A DNA stretch of 64,000 bases from HLUCCA09 sp965277275 (GCA_965277275.1 CBDICG010000002.1:2542001-2606000), one strand, 5' to 3'; counted from the first letter of the stretch, positions 36,277 through 45,983 are shown. The notes: a model not told the origin generated them from the letters alone. Numbers and translations: made by a program.

Positions 36277-36918
36277 ATGATGGACAGATTTCAGACCGTC
36301 TTGAAGATCGCAAAGGCCCGCCTGCGCCTGTTCGGGCGAGAGCGCTCGGGCTCTGTCACTGTCGAGGCGGCGGTGATGATGTCGTTCATGCTCGCGCTCT
36401 TCGCGATCACCTACATGTGGTTCGACGCGTTCCGCACGAAGAACGGGGTGTTGAAGGCCACCTACTCCGTGGCCGATATGATCAGCCGCGAAACGGTGCC
36501 GCTGACCGAGGCCTACTTCAACGGGCTCAACACCGTCTTCGGCTTCATGACAGGGACGAACGACACCACGACCCTGCGTGTGACGACCGTCAAGTGTACC
36601 AAGGATTGTGACGACGACTCGCTGCGCGAGCTTGAGTTGTGCTGGTCGTGGGCGTCCACCGGTCTTTCCAAGCATACCGACACGACCTTCAACAAGTTCG
36701 AGGATGCAATCCCGCTGATGGTCCTGGGCGACACCGTTGTCGTGACGGAAGGGGCTGTTCAGTACACGTGGCTCTTCAAGGGCTGGCTCGAGGACCTCGA
36801 GATGCGCAACACCATCGTCACCCGCCCGCGGTTTGCGCCGCAGGTCGCGCTGGGCGAAGAGCGGTGCTACGGCGACGGCGGCACGTCCGGCGGTGGCGTG
36901 GACGACGAGGGCCTGTAA
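36277..36918 (+). CDS. TadE/TadF-like pseudopilin
   Basis: The protein has 213 residues. RERSGSVTVEAAVMMSFMLALFAITYMWF (about residues 21-49) is the pseudopilin helix with the GSVTVEA processing region. The periplasmic part contains CTKDC, LELCWSW and RCYGDG cysteines. It forms a pair with the preceding gene. The pilin (Flp) and the Tad ATPase/secretin genes are not in this window, so this is a satellite locus. Confidence 0.82.
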   Translation: MMDRFQTVLKIAKARLRLFGRERSGSVTVEAAVMMSFMLALFAITYMWFDAFRTKNGVLKATYSVADMISRETVPLTEAYFNGLNTVFGFMTGTNDTTTLRVTTVKCTKDCDDDSLRELELCWSWASTGLSKHTDTTFNKFEDAIPLMVLGDTVVVTEGAVQYTWLFKGWLEDLEMRNTIVTRPRFAPQVALGEERCYGDGGTSGGGVDDEGL

Positions 36919-37148
36919 GCGCGTCCGATCTGCGCGTCGGATGTCGGGCCTTCGTTTCGCATCCTGACGCTAGGTGTCCCGTATCCGGGGAGAGTTTTGC
37001 TACCTGCGCGGGGCGTTGAGCCACACGCATGGCGGCCTCATCGCGAGCCAATCCGGGACACCCTGCAAAGACGTGCCGGACACGATTGCAATCGCGAGCC
37101 GCCCGGCGCGCTGCCTCCCAGCGACTGCCTCCATAGCAATTCGAGGGC

Positions 37149-37697
37149 CTATTTGGGCGGGTGTGCCCGTTCCATCAGGAGGGCGGTGAGGATGTCGGCC
37201 ATTGCGCGCCCCTGTCCCCCCGGCGTGACGCCTCCGACACCGACCCGGCGGCCGAGGCGCCACCACATGCCGAGGGACCATGCCCTCGGGGCGGGTGTTG
37301 CGAGACGCAGCAGGAACCCGTTCGAAGGCTTGAAGGCAAAGAGGCCACGATCGACGGACGCGATGGCGTCTACCTGCGCAATCACACGGCCGTTCTCTTC
37401 GTACAGGGCGTCATGCGTCAGCACGATCGTGTACGACGTTGCTCGCCACATCGCGCGCGCGGCGAAGAACGCGAGGGCGGACATCGCGAGCAGAAACACC
37501 AGCCAGCCGAGATCTCGTGGGGGAGTCGTGAGCCCCGTCCAGAGAAGCAATGCGCCGAGCATGACGAGAATGCCAACGCCGAAATTGCGGCGGCCCGGCG
37601 AGGAGGCCAGGCGCGCCAGCACAACAGGAGGTTCCGGTGCGGAGGGCCCATCCTCTGCGCCCGGGCGCCCGCCCGTTCTCTTGGAGGACCGGCTCAC
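37149..37697 (-). CDS. Small membrane protein of unknown function
   Basis: The protein has 182 residues with two adjacent hydrophobic segments (about 42-58 and 64-85) and then a soluble domain with YTIVLTHDALYEENGRVIAQVDAI, reminiscent of bacterial PH-like membrane proteins. The start is a GTG overlapping the hom stop (GTGA), so it is cotranslated with homoserine dehydrogenase. No function can be assigned. Confidence 0.7.
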   Translation of the reverse strand: MSRSSKRTGGRPGAEDGPSAPEPPVVLARLASSPGRRNFGVGILVMLGALLLWTGLTTPPRDLGWLVFLLAMSALAFFAARAMWRATSYTIVLTHDALYEENGRVIAQVDAIASVDRGLFAFKPSNGFLLRLATPAPRAWSLGMWWRLGRRVGVGGVTPGGQGRAMADILTALLMERAHPPK

Positions 37698-38980
37698 ACC
37701 GTCTCGATGCGCAGGGCGACGGGCGCGGACGGCACGACTCCCGTGCCCTCCATGCCCGCGAGCGCGGTGTCGAGCGCCGCGCGCGTCGTTGGGTGGGTCA
37801 CGATCAGCACCGGCGCCTCGGCCGTGTCGTGGCGTGACTGGCGCATCCGGTCGATGCTGACGCCCGCGTCTCCAAGTAGGCTCGCGACCTTGGCGAGCGC
37901 CCCGGGCTTGTCGGTCAGCGACAGGCGCAGGTAGTACGGCGCGGGGAGCGACGCGGTGGCGCGCGCGGCGGCGGTCAGGCTCGCAGCGGGCTGGCCGAAG
38001 GGCAGCACCCGCAGGCCGCGCGCCAGATCCATCACGTCGCCCATGACGGCGCTCGCGGTTGGCCCTTCGCCGGCCCCTGCGCCGCGCAGCACGATCTGGC
38101 CCACCTGTTCGCCTTCGAGCACGACCATGTTCGTCGGTCCCTCAAGCTGGCCGATGGGGCTCTCGCGTGGCACGAGGCAGGGCGCCATGGAGCTTTCGAG
38201 CCCCCGTCCCGTCATCCGCGACACACCGAGGAGCTTGATGCGGAAGCCGAGGTCGGCGGCCTGGCGGATATCGTCGATCGAGATCCTGTCGATCCCCTCC
38301 AGCGCGACCCCGTCGAAATCGACCTGGGTGCCGAAGGCGACCGAGGCGAGCAGCGCCAGCTTGTGACCGGCGTCGATGCCGCCGACATCGAGCGTGGGAT
38401 CGGCCTCGAGGTAGCCAAGCGCATTGGCCTCCTCGAACACGGTCTCGTAGGGCAGGCCCTCGCTCTCCATCCGGGTGAGGATGTAATTGCAGGTGCCGTT
38501 CATCACGCCGAGCACGCGGGTGATCTCGTTTCCGGCGAGCCCTTCCGTCAGCGCTTTCATCACCGGGATTCCGCCCGCAACCGCGGCCTCGAACCGGATC
38601 GTGGCGCCCTTGGCCTCAGCCAGCTCCGCAAGCCGCTGGCCGTGGTGCGCAAGAAGCGCCTTGTTCGCGGTCACGACGTCCTTGCCCGCCTCCAATGCGG
38701 CTTCGACGCTTTGCAACGCAGGGCCGCTTTCGCCACCCATCAGCTCGACAAAGACGTCAACATCGTCGCGCTGCGCCAGCGCGACGGGATCGTCCTCCCA
38801 TGCGTAGTCGGTCAGTGGCACGCCCCTGTCCTTATCGCGGCTCCGGGCGGAGATCGCGCTCAGCGTGACCGGTCGTCCGGCGCGCGCGGTCAGCATCGGT
38901 GCGGAGCGTCGCAGGATCTTGACGACACCGGCACCGACAGTGCCCAGCCCTGCGATTCCGAGGCGGAGAGGTTGTGTCAT
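37694..38980 (-). CDS. hom: Homoserine dehydrogenase
   Basis: The protein has 428 residues: NAD(P) loop LGIAGLGTVGAGVVKIL, VVTANKALLAHHG, FEAAVAGGIPVMKAL, the family signature GVMNGTCNYILTRM, LGYLEADPTLDVGGIDAGHKLALLA, and a C-terminal ACT domain (YYLRLSLTDKPGALAKVASLLGD, about residue 350 on). It reduces aspartate semialdehyde to homoserine for Thr/Met synthesis; the ACT domain is normally the threonine feedback site. ATG at 38980 follows AAGGGAAG. Confidence 0.95.
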   Translation of the reverse strand: MTQPLRLGIAGLGTVGAGVVKILRRSAPMLTARAGRPVTLSAISARSRDKDRGVPLTDYAWEDDPVALAQRDDVDVFVELMGGESGPALQSVEAALEAGKDVVTANKALLAHHGQRLAELAEAKGATIRFEAAVAGGIPVMKALTEGLAGNEITRVLGVMNGTCNYILTRMESEGLPYETVFEEANALGYLEADPTLDVGGIDAGHKLALLASVAFGTQVDFDGVALEGIDRISIDDIRQAADLGFRIKLLGVSRMTGRGLESSMAPCLVPRESPIGQLEGPTNMVVLEGEQVGQIVLRGAGAGEGPTASAVMGDVMDLARGLRVLPFGQPAASLTAAARATASLPAPYYLRLSLTDKPGALAKVASLLGDAGVSIDRMRQSRHDTAEAPVLIVTHPTTRAALDTALAGMEGTGVVPSAPVALRIETV

Positions 38981-39074
38981 GCGGGGCTTCCCTTGGCCGG
39001 TGGTGGTCTGACAGGCACGCGGCGCGTGGCTCGCGCGGGCTTATCTCGTCGGCTTGCGCTGTGCAACGGACGGC

Positions 39075-39285
39075 GCGACCGCATGTGCGGAGCTTGCGGA
39101 GCTTGGGGAGCGTGGGGGGCGTGGAGTGTGTGGAAAGCGTGGGGCATGCCGAGTGTGTGGCGCGTGGCGAGAGTGAGGGGGGGTGTTGGGCATGCCAAGC
39201 GTGGGGAGAGTGCGAAGCGTGAGGAGAGGATGAAGCTTGGGGAGAGTACGGAGTCTTCGGAGAGTGCAGCCGCGCGCCCCACGGG
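39075..39285. repeat. Degenerate G-rich short tandem repeat upstream of hom
   Basis: Loosely repeated 9-10-base units close to AGYGTGGGGA run through this stretch (for example AGCGTGGGG, AGTGTGTGG, AGCGTGAGGA, AGCTTGGGGA). A larger unit GGCATGCCRAG recurs at about 39145 and 39190. The strand bias is extreme: G on plus, C/T on minus. ORFs through it are low-complexity and not real. It lies in the 488-bp gap between hom and the lipoprotein gene; I see no other feature in that gap. Confidence 0.65.
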
Positions 39286-39468
39286 CACGGAGGGCCCTCG
39301 CCCGTCGATACCTCGCCACGCCCTGCGTGCCTGCTCGGCGTTGCCGCGTTTGCGGAGCGTCGGCGCCCGTTGTGGCAGGGGGGCCTCGGGGCGCAGCATC
39401 TGCGAAGCTCGCTTGCGCAGCGGGCTCTGGCTGAGGGGTGTATCGCTCTGGCGGAGTGCCGCCCGTGG

Positions 39469-39816
39469 CTATTCCGCGATGGCTTCGCGCTGGGCGGCGA
39501 GGTCGGCCCGGCGTTGCAGGATGGCCTCCCGCGTTGCGGCGTCGATCCCTTCCGCTTGCTCCACCTCATCGGCGCGCAGCCGGGTTTCGGAGGCCCGCCC
39601 CTGCAGAGCGGCGCTTGCATCCTCTATCGCACCCACCGACCCGCGCGACGCGGCTGCCGGGACGATGAGTGGATCGAGCGGAGCGAGTTCCGGTGGGGGA
39701 GCGGCCTCGCCCTCGGGCGAGATCGTCTGATCCAGCTCGGGAAACGTGGCGCAGCCGGCGACGGTCAGAACACTCGCCGCACACAGCAAAAAGTAGGGGG
39801 GGCGCATGACGCGCAT
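39469..39816 (-). CDS. Small predicted lipoprotein
   Basis: The protein has 115 residues. A signal peptide with lipobox VAGC (LLCAASVLTVAGCATFP) is followed by an acidic Pro-rich linker and a C-terminal helical segment (DEVEQAEGIDAATREAILQRRADLAAQREAI). GGAG precedes the ATG at 39816. No known family recognised. Confidence 0.72.
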   Translation of the reverse strand: MRVMRPPYFLLCAASVLTVAGCATFPELDQTISPEGEAAPPPELAPLDPLIVPAAASRGSVGAIEDASAALQGRASETRLRADEVEQAEGIDAATREAILQRRADLAAQREAIAE

Positions 39817-40000
39817 CGGGCTCTCCGCGTCGCTCCGGACAGCGTGACCCTAGGCATCGCGGCGCACCATTGGAAGCGCCTCCTGCCTGACATGGCAAGA
39901 CTGCGCGGTTTTCCCCACTCCCCCGTTTTTCGCCAAACAGTCTTGTTCCTGTCGTTCGGGGGGTCTAGGCCAACCCCCGTATCGCCTGAGGAGATAGCCC

Positions 40001-40972
40001 ATGACTGCGCCCAAGGATTTCAACGACCGTATGCTCTCGCTCGGGCTGGGGCGCGTGTCGGAGGCTGCGGCGCTGGCGTCGGCCCGGCTGATCGGCCACG
40101 GCGACGAGAAGGCCGCGGACCAGGCGGCCGTGAACGCCATGCGCGAGCAGCTCAACAAGCTCGACATCAAGGGCGTCGTCGTGATCGGCGAGGGCGAGCG
40201 GGATGAAGCCCCCATGCTCTATATCGGCGAGGAGGTCGGCTCCGGGAACGGCCCCGCGGTGGACATCGCGCTTGACCCGCTGGAGGGCACGACGCTCACC
40301 GCCAAGGACATGCCGAACGCGCTCACGGTGATCGCGATGGGGCCGCGCGGGTCGATGCTGCACGCGCCCGACGTCTACATGGAAAAGCTGGCGATCGGCC
40401 CGGGCTATCCCGAGGGCATCGTGTCGCTCGAGCAGACCCCGGGTGAGCGGGTGCGCCTGCTGGCGGCGGCCAAGCGCTGTTCGACTGCCGATATCACAGT
40501 GTGCATCCTCGAGCGCCCGCGCCACGAAGACCTGATCCGCGAAGTGCGCGAGACAGGCGCAGCGATCCGCCTGATCACTGACGGGGATGTCGCCGGCGTG
40601 ATGCATTGTGCCGAACCGAACACCGGCATCGACATGTATATGGGCTCCGGGGGCGCGCCCGAGGGTGTATTGGCCGCCGCAGCGCTGAAGTGCATGGGCG
40701 GTCAGATGTGGGGCCGGCTGCAATTTCGCAACGATGACGAAAAGGGCCGGGCCCAGAAGGCCGGTATCACCGATCTCGACCGGATCTATGCCCGCGACGA
40801 CATGGTCACCCAGCATGTGATCTTCGCGGCGACCGGGGTGACCGACGGGTCGATCCTTTCGGGGATCAAGCGTGAGATCGGTTACCTGACCGCCGAGACG
40901 ATCCTGATGCGCTCCAAGACGGGCTCCGTGCGCCGGATGTCCTATCGCAACCCGGTGAAGTTCAGCCCGTAG
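40001..40972 (+). CDS. glpX: Class II fructose-1,6-bisphosphatase
   Basis: The protein has 323 residues: VVIGEGERDEAPMLYIGE, DIALDPLEGTTLTAKDMPN (metal-binding DPLEGT), LITDGDVAGVM, GSGGAPEGVLAAAALKCMGGQ. It hydrolyses fructose 1,6-bisphosphate in gluconeogenesis and possibly sedoheptulose bisphosphate. The ATG follows GAGGAG. It precedes recJ, a common arrangement in Rhodobacterales. Confidence 0.95.
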   Translation: MTAPKDFNDRMLSLGLGRVSEAAALASARLIGHGDEKAADQAAVNAMREQLNKLDIKGVVVIGEGERDEAPMLYIGEEVGSGNGPAVDIALDPLEGTTLTAKDMPNALTVIAMGPRGSMLHAPDVYMEKLAIGPGYPEGIVSLEQTPGERVRLLAAAKRCSTADITVCILERPRHEDLIREVRETGAAIRLITDGDVAGVMHCAEPNTGIDMYMGSGGAPEGVLAAAALKCMGGQMWGRLQFRNDDEKGRAQKAGITDLDRIYARDDMVTQHVIFAATGVTDGSILSGIKREIGYLTAETILMRSKTGSVRRMSYRNPVKFSP

Positions 40973-41050
40973 CAGATCTTCCGTGATCGCCCATTCGGCA
41001 TTGGCGGAGACTTCGCGATTGACGACGGCTAGCCCCAGCAGGTAGCGTTC

Positions 41051-42865
41051 ATGACGGGCGTAAACACCAGATGTGGGGCTGATATGCCAAAGGACGCGGG
41101 GTCACGCGGCTATCTCGGGGTCGAGCAATCCCTGACAGGCCGGCTCTGGACAGGCCCCGGGCTTGCTGTCGAACGCGCCGCCGAAGCGCTTGTGCAAGCC
41201 CTCGGAGTACCGGACCCTCTGGCCCGTGTTTTGGCGCACCGCAACGTCACCGTGCCGGAGGTGGAGGCGTTTCTGGCGCCGACCCTGCGGGACATGCTGC
41301 CCGACCCCACCCGTCTCAAGGACGCCGCCGAGGCTGCCGGCGTGTTGGTCAAGGCGGCGCGGGCACGCGCGCGCATAGCGATCTTTGCCGATTATGACGT
41401 CGACGGTGCTGCCTCCGCGGCACTCCTCTCGGATTGGCTCCGCGCCCAGGGGCTCAGGCCGACGCTCTATGTTCCCGACCGGATCGACGAGGGCTACGGC
41501 CCCAATGTGCCCGCCATCACGGAGCTCGCCCAGGGCCACGACCTGATCGTGTGCGTCGATTGCGGCACGCTCTCGCATGAGGCGCTCGCAGCGGCGGGCA
41601 CGACAGATGTCATCGTGCTCGATCACCACCTGGGCGGTGAGACGCTGCCCCCGGCGCGGGCCGTCGTGAACCCCAATCGCCAGGACGAGCCCGGAGATCT
41701 CGGCCATTTGTGCGCCGCTGCCGTCGTGTTCCTGACGCTGGTGGAGGCGTGCCGACAGATGCGGCAGGCTGGGATGACCCCCCCGGACCTGATGGGCGGT
41801 CTGGATCTTGTCGCGCTCGCCACGGTGGCGGATGTGGCACCGCTCATCGGCGTCAACCGTGCGTTTGTGCGTACCGGGTTGCAGGTGATGGGGCGGCGCT
41901 CCCGCCCCGGTTTGCGCGCGCTGGCAGACGTCGCGGGCTTGTCCGAGGCGCCCCGCGCCTACCACCTCGGCTACCTCCTCGGCCCCCGGATCAACGCCGG
42001 TGGGCGCGTCGGGCGGGCGGATCTCGGCGCCCGGTTGCTTTGCACCGCTGATGCGGGGGAGGCGGAAGCCCTGGCCGCCCAGCTCGATGCGCTGAACCGC
42101 GAGCGGCGGGAGATCGAAACCGCCGTCACCGAAGAAGCGCTCGCCCAGGCCGAGGCGCGGGGTACGGACGGTCCGCTTGTCTGGGCCGCGGGAGAGGGCT
42201 GGCACCCCGGTGTGGTCGGAATCGTGGCCTCGCGGCTGAAGGAAGCCACCCATCGGCCCGCTGTCGTGATCGGGCTGGACAGGGGCATCGGCAAGGGCTC
42301 TGGCCGCTCGATCTCCGGCATCGACCTTGGCGCCTGCGTCCAGAGGCTGGCGTCTGAGGGCGCGTTGCTGAAGGGGGGAGGGCACCGCATGGCGGCGGGT
42401 CTCACCGTCGCCGAGGCGGAATTGCCGGCGGCCATGGAGCGCCTCGGCGCGCTCCTCGCGCGGCAAGGTTCGGGAAACATGGGGCCGCGCACTTTGGCGA
42501 TGGACGGGATCCTCATGCCGCAGGCGGCCAGCATCGAGCTGATAGAGCGCCTCGAGACGGCAGGCCCTTTTGGTGCGAGCGCTGCGGCGCCAAGATTCGC
42601 ATTTCCGGATATGCGCATCAAGCACGCACGCGAAGTCGGCACCGGCCATCTGAAGCTCACGGTGGCCGGAGATGGCGGGCCGTCGTTGGACGCGATCTGC
42701 TTTGGCGCGATGGATGGAGGGCTGGGCCCGGCCTTGCTGCGGGGGCGTGGCGAACGTTTTCACCTTGCGGGACGCCTGGAGATCAACACTTGGCAGGGGC
42801 GCATGACCCCGCAGCTCCGCCTCGAAGACGCGGCCCGAAGCGCCGGGGACGACGCAACGGCTTGA
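41051..42865 (+). CDS. recJ: Single-stranded-DNA-specific exonuclease RecJ
   Basis: The protein has 604 residues. DHH phosphoesterase motifs: IFADYDVDGAASAALLSDWL, VCVDCGT, VIVLDHHLGG, LATVADVAPL. DHHA1 part: GHPGVVGIVASRLKE-like sequence and KGGGHRMAAGLTV, then an OB-fold C-terminus ending in NTWQGRMTPQLRLEDA. It degrades ssDNA 5' to 3' in recombination and mismatch repair. Start at 41051 is the longest; ATG 41084 is plausible. Confidence 0.94.
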   Translation: MTGVNTRCGADMPKDAGSRGYLGVEQSLTGRLWTGPGLAVERAAEALVQALGVPDPLARVLAHRNVTVPEVEAFLAPTLRDMLPDPTRLKDAAEAAGVLVKAARARARIAIFADYDVDGAASAALLSDWLRAQGLRPTLYVPDRIDEGYGPNVPAITELAQGHDLIVCVDCGTLSHEALAAAGTTDVIVLDHHLGGETLPPARAVVNPNRQDEPGDLGHLCAAAVVFLTLVEACRQMRQAGMTPPDLMGGLDLVALATVADVAPLIGVNRAFVRTGLQVMGRRSRPGLRALADVAGLSEAPRAYHLGYLLGPRINAGGRVGRADLGARLLCTADAGEAEALAAQLDALNRERREIETAVTEEALAQAEARGTDGPLVWAAGEGWHPGVVGIVASRLKEATHRPAVVIGLDRGIGKGSGRSISGIDLGACVQRLASEGALLKGGGHRMAAGLTVAEAELPAAMERLGALLARQGSGNMGPRTLAMDGILMPQAASIELIERLETAGPFGASAAAPRFAFPDMRIKHAREVGTGHLKLTVAGDGGPSLDAICFGAMDGGLGPALLRGRGERFHLAGRLEINTWQGRMTPQLRLEDAARSAGDDATA

Positions 42866-42888
42866 GCGAAACATCCCGGAAAAAGCGC

Positions 42889-42917
42889 TTGCCCTCGGCG
42901 GCGGTTTTTCCTAGGAA
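42889..42917 (+). promoter_or_regulatory. Probable promoter of tRNA-Glu
   Basis: TTGCCC and TAGGAA are separated by 17 bases and placed 18 bases before the tRNA. The TTGCCC-type -35 is common in this bacterial group. Confidence 0.5.
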
Positions 42918-42935
42918 CCGCGTCACCACAGCGCT

Positions 42936-43010
42936 GGCCCGTTCGTCTATCGGTTAGGACGCCAGGTTTTCAACCTGGAAAGAGGGGTTCGATTCCCCTA
43001 CGGGCTGCCA
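42936..43010 (+). tRNA. tRNA-Glu (anticodon TTC)
   Basis: This 75-base cloverleaf has acceptor GGCCCGT/ACGGGCT, D-arm TCGTCTATCGGTTAGGA, anticodon stem CCAGG/CCTGG with TTC at 42969-42971, T-arm GGGGTTCGATTCCCC, and an encoded CCA. It directly follows recJ and marks the left boundary of a decayed, lower-GC region. Confidence 0.97.
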
Positions 43011-43245
43011 CTTCTGTGTCTTCCGGCCAGTTTCAAAGAGTTAAGCGGCGGAGCGGTGTTTCGCGCGTGTGCCTTTGCGGACTGCGGAGCAGGAAATTCC
43101 TCCAGCCCCCCGCCCGTCGTTTGGCAATCGGCTCATTTGGCTTGTACCGGGCAGATGCGCGCCATCCGCGCGTCCGTCATCCGGAAATGACCAGCCATGT
43201 TCACCGCTCGTTGTCGAGCTGTGAACTGTTCTGTCCGCCAAGACC

Positions 43246-43800
43246 CTATTGGTCCTGACCCCAGGAGCCGAAGTTCTTTCTGCGGGCGGCGACAGCGCAA
43301 CCGGCGATGCCCGTGATCAGAAGCAAACCGCCTGTTGGAAGCGGAACGGGTGCTAGGGAGCCTGTCTGCGCGGTAAACGTATCCTCGGTGGCCAGAGTAT
43401 ATTCGTAGGTCCTGACGATAGGCCCGAGCAAAAGGAATAAGGATTTATTGAAGATCTCCGTGCCGTTCACCGGCCCGCTCGTGACACTGGCGTCCGCAAG
43501 GGGCGGCTGCCAAACCTATCGAAGAGGAATTGCGATCCGACACGCGAGTCGGCCAGCGTGACCCCCTCAGTATCAAGAGTCTCTGGTCCGGAAATGCTCA
43601 TGGCAGTCATTTCAAGGCCTGCGGCTGGCTCGGCCGTGATTTGTCCACCTGACCCAGAGAGGCCTGTGGCACCTACGGCTGCGCCTGTCCCGGAGAGCCC
43701 GGTTGCATCGCGCGTTCCGCTCAATTCGCTGCGCACACCCGTCCCCACTTCTTCGAATAGAAAACGGCTGCGGCGTCAGCAGCGCCAAGGCTCCGGGAGG
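43246..43800 (-). pseudogene. Frameshifted VPLPA-CTERM sorting-signal protein
   Basis: The 3' part encodes APVPLPTGGLLLITGIAG followed by CAVAARRKN: the VPLPA motif, a hydrophobic helix and a basic tail, the exosortase-type C-terminal sorting signal of Rhodobacteraceae. Upstream, FLFEEVGTGVRSELSG and EGVTLADSRVGSQFLFDRF read in another frame, and joining them needs a one-base shift near 43515. A signal-peptide-like ALALLTPQPFS lies in a third frame near 43760-43795. At least two frameshifts and a missing start show decay, unless the assembly is wrong. Confidence 0.7.
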
Positions 43801-43989
43801 AGGCCAGTCGCGAAGCCGCCTGAACGGATCGAACTCTCACTAGGATGTTTCCTTCGCAAGGATGCCTGGCCCGGCAAAGCCCAAGTACACGGCTACCTTA
43901 CCCTTGCTCCGTGGTCGGGGGGCGGGTCAGGCCTGTTCGGCGGTGCCGTGTCGGACCGGGGGGCAGGGACGTGGCCGACCAATCCAAAG

Positions 43990-44427
43990 GTGCAGGTGGC
44001 CATATCCAACCATGCGCGCAGCCCGTTCGATCGGTCTGCCGGGAAGGCGCCGCTCGATCGAACGACCGGAGCCTTTGTCTCGGAGTTCTCCAGCCTGGCG
44101 CTGTTGCTGGCGAGCGGTTTCTTCGCCGCGTTTCCGCCTGCGCTGATGGCCCGGCACATGGAGACCTCAGGGTTGCGCCCGCTGCCCCCACAGATCGCGC
44201 CGCCCGAGTTCAGAACACGCGTCTTCCGGTGATCGCGGCTCGTCGGCGATCCGGTCTGGCAATGGCTCCGGGATTTCGTGATCCGGGCCTGCTTCGAAGG
44301 GAACGACGCGGCGACCAGCATGGTCGAGCGCCCGGTGCGGGCAGTTGACGCGCGGCCCCAGAACCGCATGAGCGCCCTGCGCACCACCCGGTGGCCACCA
44401 AACACCTGCATGTGCATTCGCGTTTGA
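43990..44427 (+). pseudogene. Possible C-terminal remnant of a LysR-type regulator
   Basis: The frame reads LALLLASGFFAAFPPALM, then PPEFRTRVFR, a TGA at 44230, and continues in the same frame with SRLVGDPVWQWLRDFVIRACF. That order (effector domain Ala/Leu-rich strand, later a GDPxxxWLR helix) resembles the C-terminal end of LysR-type regulators. The DNA-binding part is absent and there is an in-frame stop. The similarity is weak and by eye only. Confidence 0.3.
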
Positions 44428-44678
44428 CAACGACGGTCAGAATGCCCACATAGCCCCAACGCTGCGCTTCCGCGTGAGCAAGCCGTGCATCGAGTTGCAC
44501 ACAGCGTACAGAAATTCTCCGTTCCCCATCACGCAGGGTTCAAGCCGTGAGCGCCGGACGGTGCGGGATACGCCCGCGCCTGTCGAGGCGCTTCGCACCC
44601 TCCCACGCCGCGCGATGACGCGGCGGTCACTATGGCTGTACGGCGTGCGCGCCGGTCTCGGCCCAGATAGGATTACAC

Positions 44679-45935
44679 TTGTCCGACTTTGAAATGCTTG
44701 GCTTGAAGCCAGCTTTGAACGACGCGGTTGCGGCCGCAGGCCTCACCCGACCGACACCGATTCAGGAGCAGGCGATCCCGCTGGCGCTCGAGGGCCACGA
44801 CATTCTCGGCCTCGCCCAGACGGGAACAGGCAAGACGCTGGCCTTTGGCCTGCCCGTGATCGACGCCCTGCTGTCCAAGCCGGGCAAACCGGAGCCCAAA
44901 ACCGCGAAGGTTCTCGTGCTTGCGCCTACACGGGAGCTGGTCAACCAGATCGCGGAAAACCTGCGCACCCTGACGCTGAACACCCGCGTGAAGGTCTGCA
45001 CGGTCGTCGGTGGTCAGTCCATTGGCAAACAGATCAGCGTTCTGTCACGGGGCACTGACATTCTGGTCGCGACGCCGGGTCGATTGATCGACCTGATGGA
45101 CCGCGGTGCCGTGCTTCTGGGATCGGTGCGCCATCTCATTCTCGACGAAGCCGACCAGATGCTCGACCTCGGGTTCATTCATGCCCTGCGCCGGATCGCT
45201 CCGGCGCTTGGGACGCCGCGCCAGACGATGCTCTTTTCGGCCACCATGCCCAAGCAGATGGAAGAGCTCAGCCGTGCGTATCTGAACAACCCGAGGAAGG
45301 TTCAGGTCTCGCCCCCGGGCAAGGCCGCGGACAAGGTCAGCCAATCGGTTCACTTCCTCGACAAGCCGTCCAAGCCGAAGAAACTGAGGGAGATCCTGTC
45401 ACGGGATCTCGACGCGCTGACGCTCGTCTTCTCACGCACCAAGCACGGTGCGGAGAAACTCATGAAGGGGCTCGTGGCCGACGGCTACAACGCAGCGTCG
45501 ATCCACGGCAACAAGAGCCAGGGTCAGAGGGATCGTGCCATCAAGGCGTTCCGCGAGGGTACGATCACAGTGCTCGTGGCCACCGATGTGGCGGCACGCG
45601 GAATCGACATTCCGGGGGTGGCATATGTGATCAACTACGATCTCCCGGAAGTGCCGGACAACTACGTGCACCGGATCGGGAGAACCGCGCGCGCTGGACG
45701 CGAGGGGGAGGCGATCGCGTTTTGCGCACCCGAAGAGGGACAGCTTCTGCGGCAGATCCAGAAACTGATGAAGATCGATATCCCCGTGGCCAGCGGCACG
45801 CCTCAGCCGCTCGTCGCGCAGGACCAACGCGCCGCGTCAAAGCGGCGGCGGGGCGGGAAACCGGCAGAGGCGCGTGGCGCAGACAACGCGCCGAGCAAGA
45901 GGCGGCGGAGACGGCCGCGCCGGTCAGCCGCCTGA
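44679..45935 (+). CDS. DEAD-box ATP-dependent RNA helicase
   Basis: The protein has 418 residues: Q motif GLTRPTPIQEQAIP, motif I AQTGTGKT, PTRELVNQI, ATPGRLID, motif II LDEADQML, SAT, and motif VI HRIGRTARAGREG. The C-terminal 40 residues are Arg/Lys-rich (RNA binding). The start is an unusual TTG at 44679, supported by AGGA six bases upstream and by the family N-terminus SDFEMLGLKPALNDAV; ATG at 44694 would shorten it. RhlE-like, role in RNA remodelling or cold response. It is an intact gene among decayed ones. Confidence 0.93.
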   Translation: MSDFEMLGLKPALNDAVAAAGLTRPTPIQEQAIPLALEGHDILGLAQTGTGKTLAFGLPVIDALLSKPGKPEPKTAKVLVLAPTRELVNQIAENLRTLTLNTRVKVCTVVGGQSIGKQISVLSRGTDILVATPGRLIDLMDRGAVLLGSVRHLILDEADQMLDLGFIHALRRIAPALGTPRQTMLFSATMPKQMEELSRAYLNNPRKVQVSPPGKAADKVSQSVHFLDKPSKPKKLREILSRDLDALTLVFSRTKHGAEKLMKGLVADGYNAASIHGNKSQGQRDRAIKAFREGTITVLVATDVAARGIDIPGVAYVINYDLPEVPDNYVHRIGRTARAGREGEAIAFCAPEEGQLLRQIQKLMKIDIPVASGTPQPLVAQDQRAASKRRRGGKPAEARGADNAPSKRRRRRPRRSAA

Positions 45936-45937
45936 GG

Positions 45938-45983
45938 AGCGGGCCACTGTGTGCCCGCTGGGTTCCCGGGGAACGGGAACCCA
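45938..45983 (+). terminator. Paired hairpins after the DEAD-box helicase
   Basis: AGCGGGC/GCCCGCT (45938-45944, 45953-45959) is followed at once by TGGGTTCCC/GGGAACCCA (45959-45967, 45975-45983). No T-run follows, so termination efficiency is uncertain. Confidence 0.5.

Noticed and set aside
39075..39285. CRISPR array
   Set aside because: Units are 9-10 bases, imperfect and without spacers; no cas gene is nearby.
38363..39730. Plus-strand ORF of 455 codons
   Set aside because: It is antisense to hom and then reads through the degenerate repeat; no family motif.
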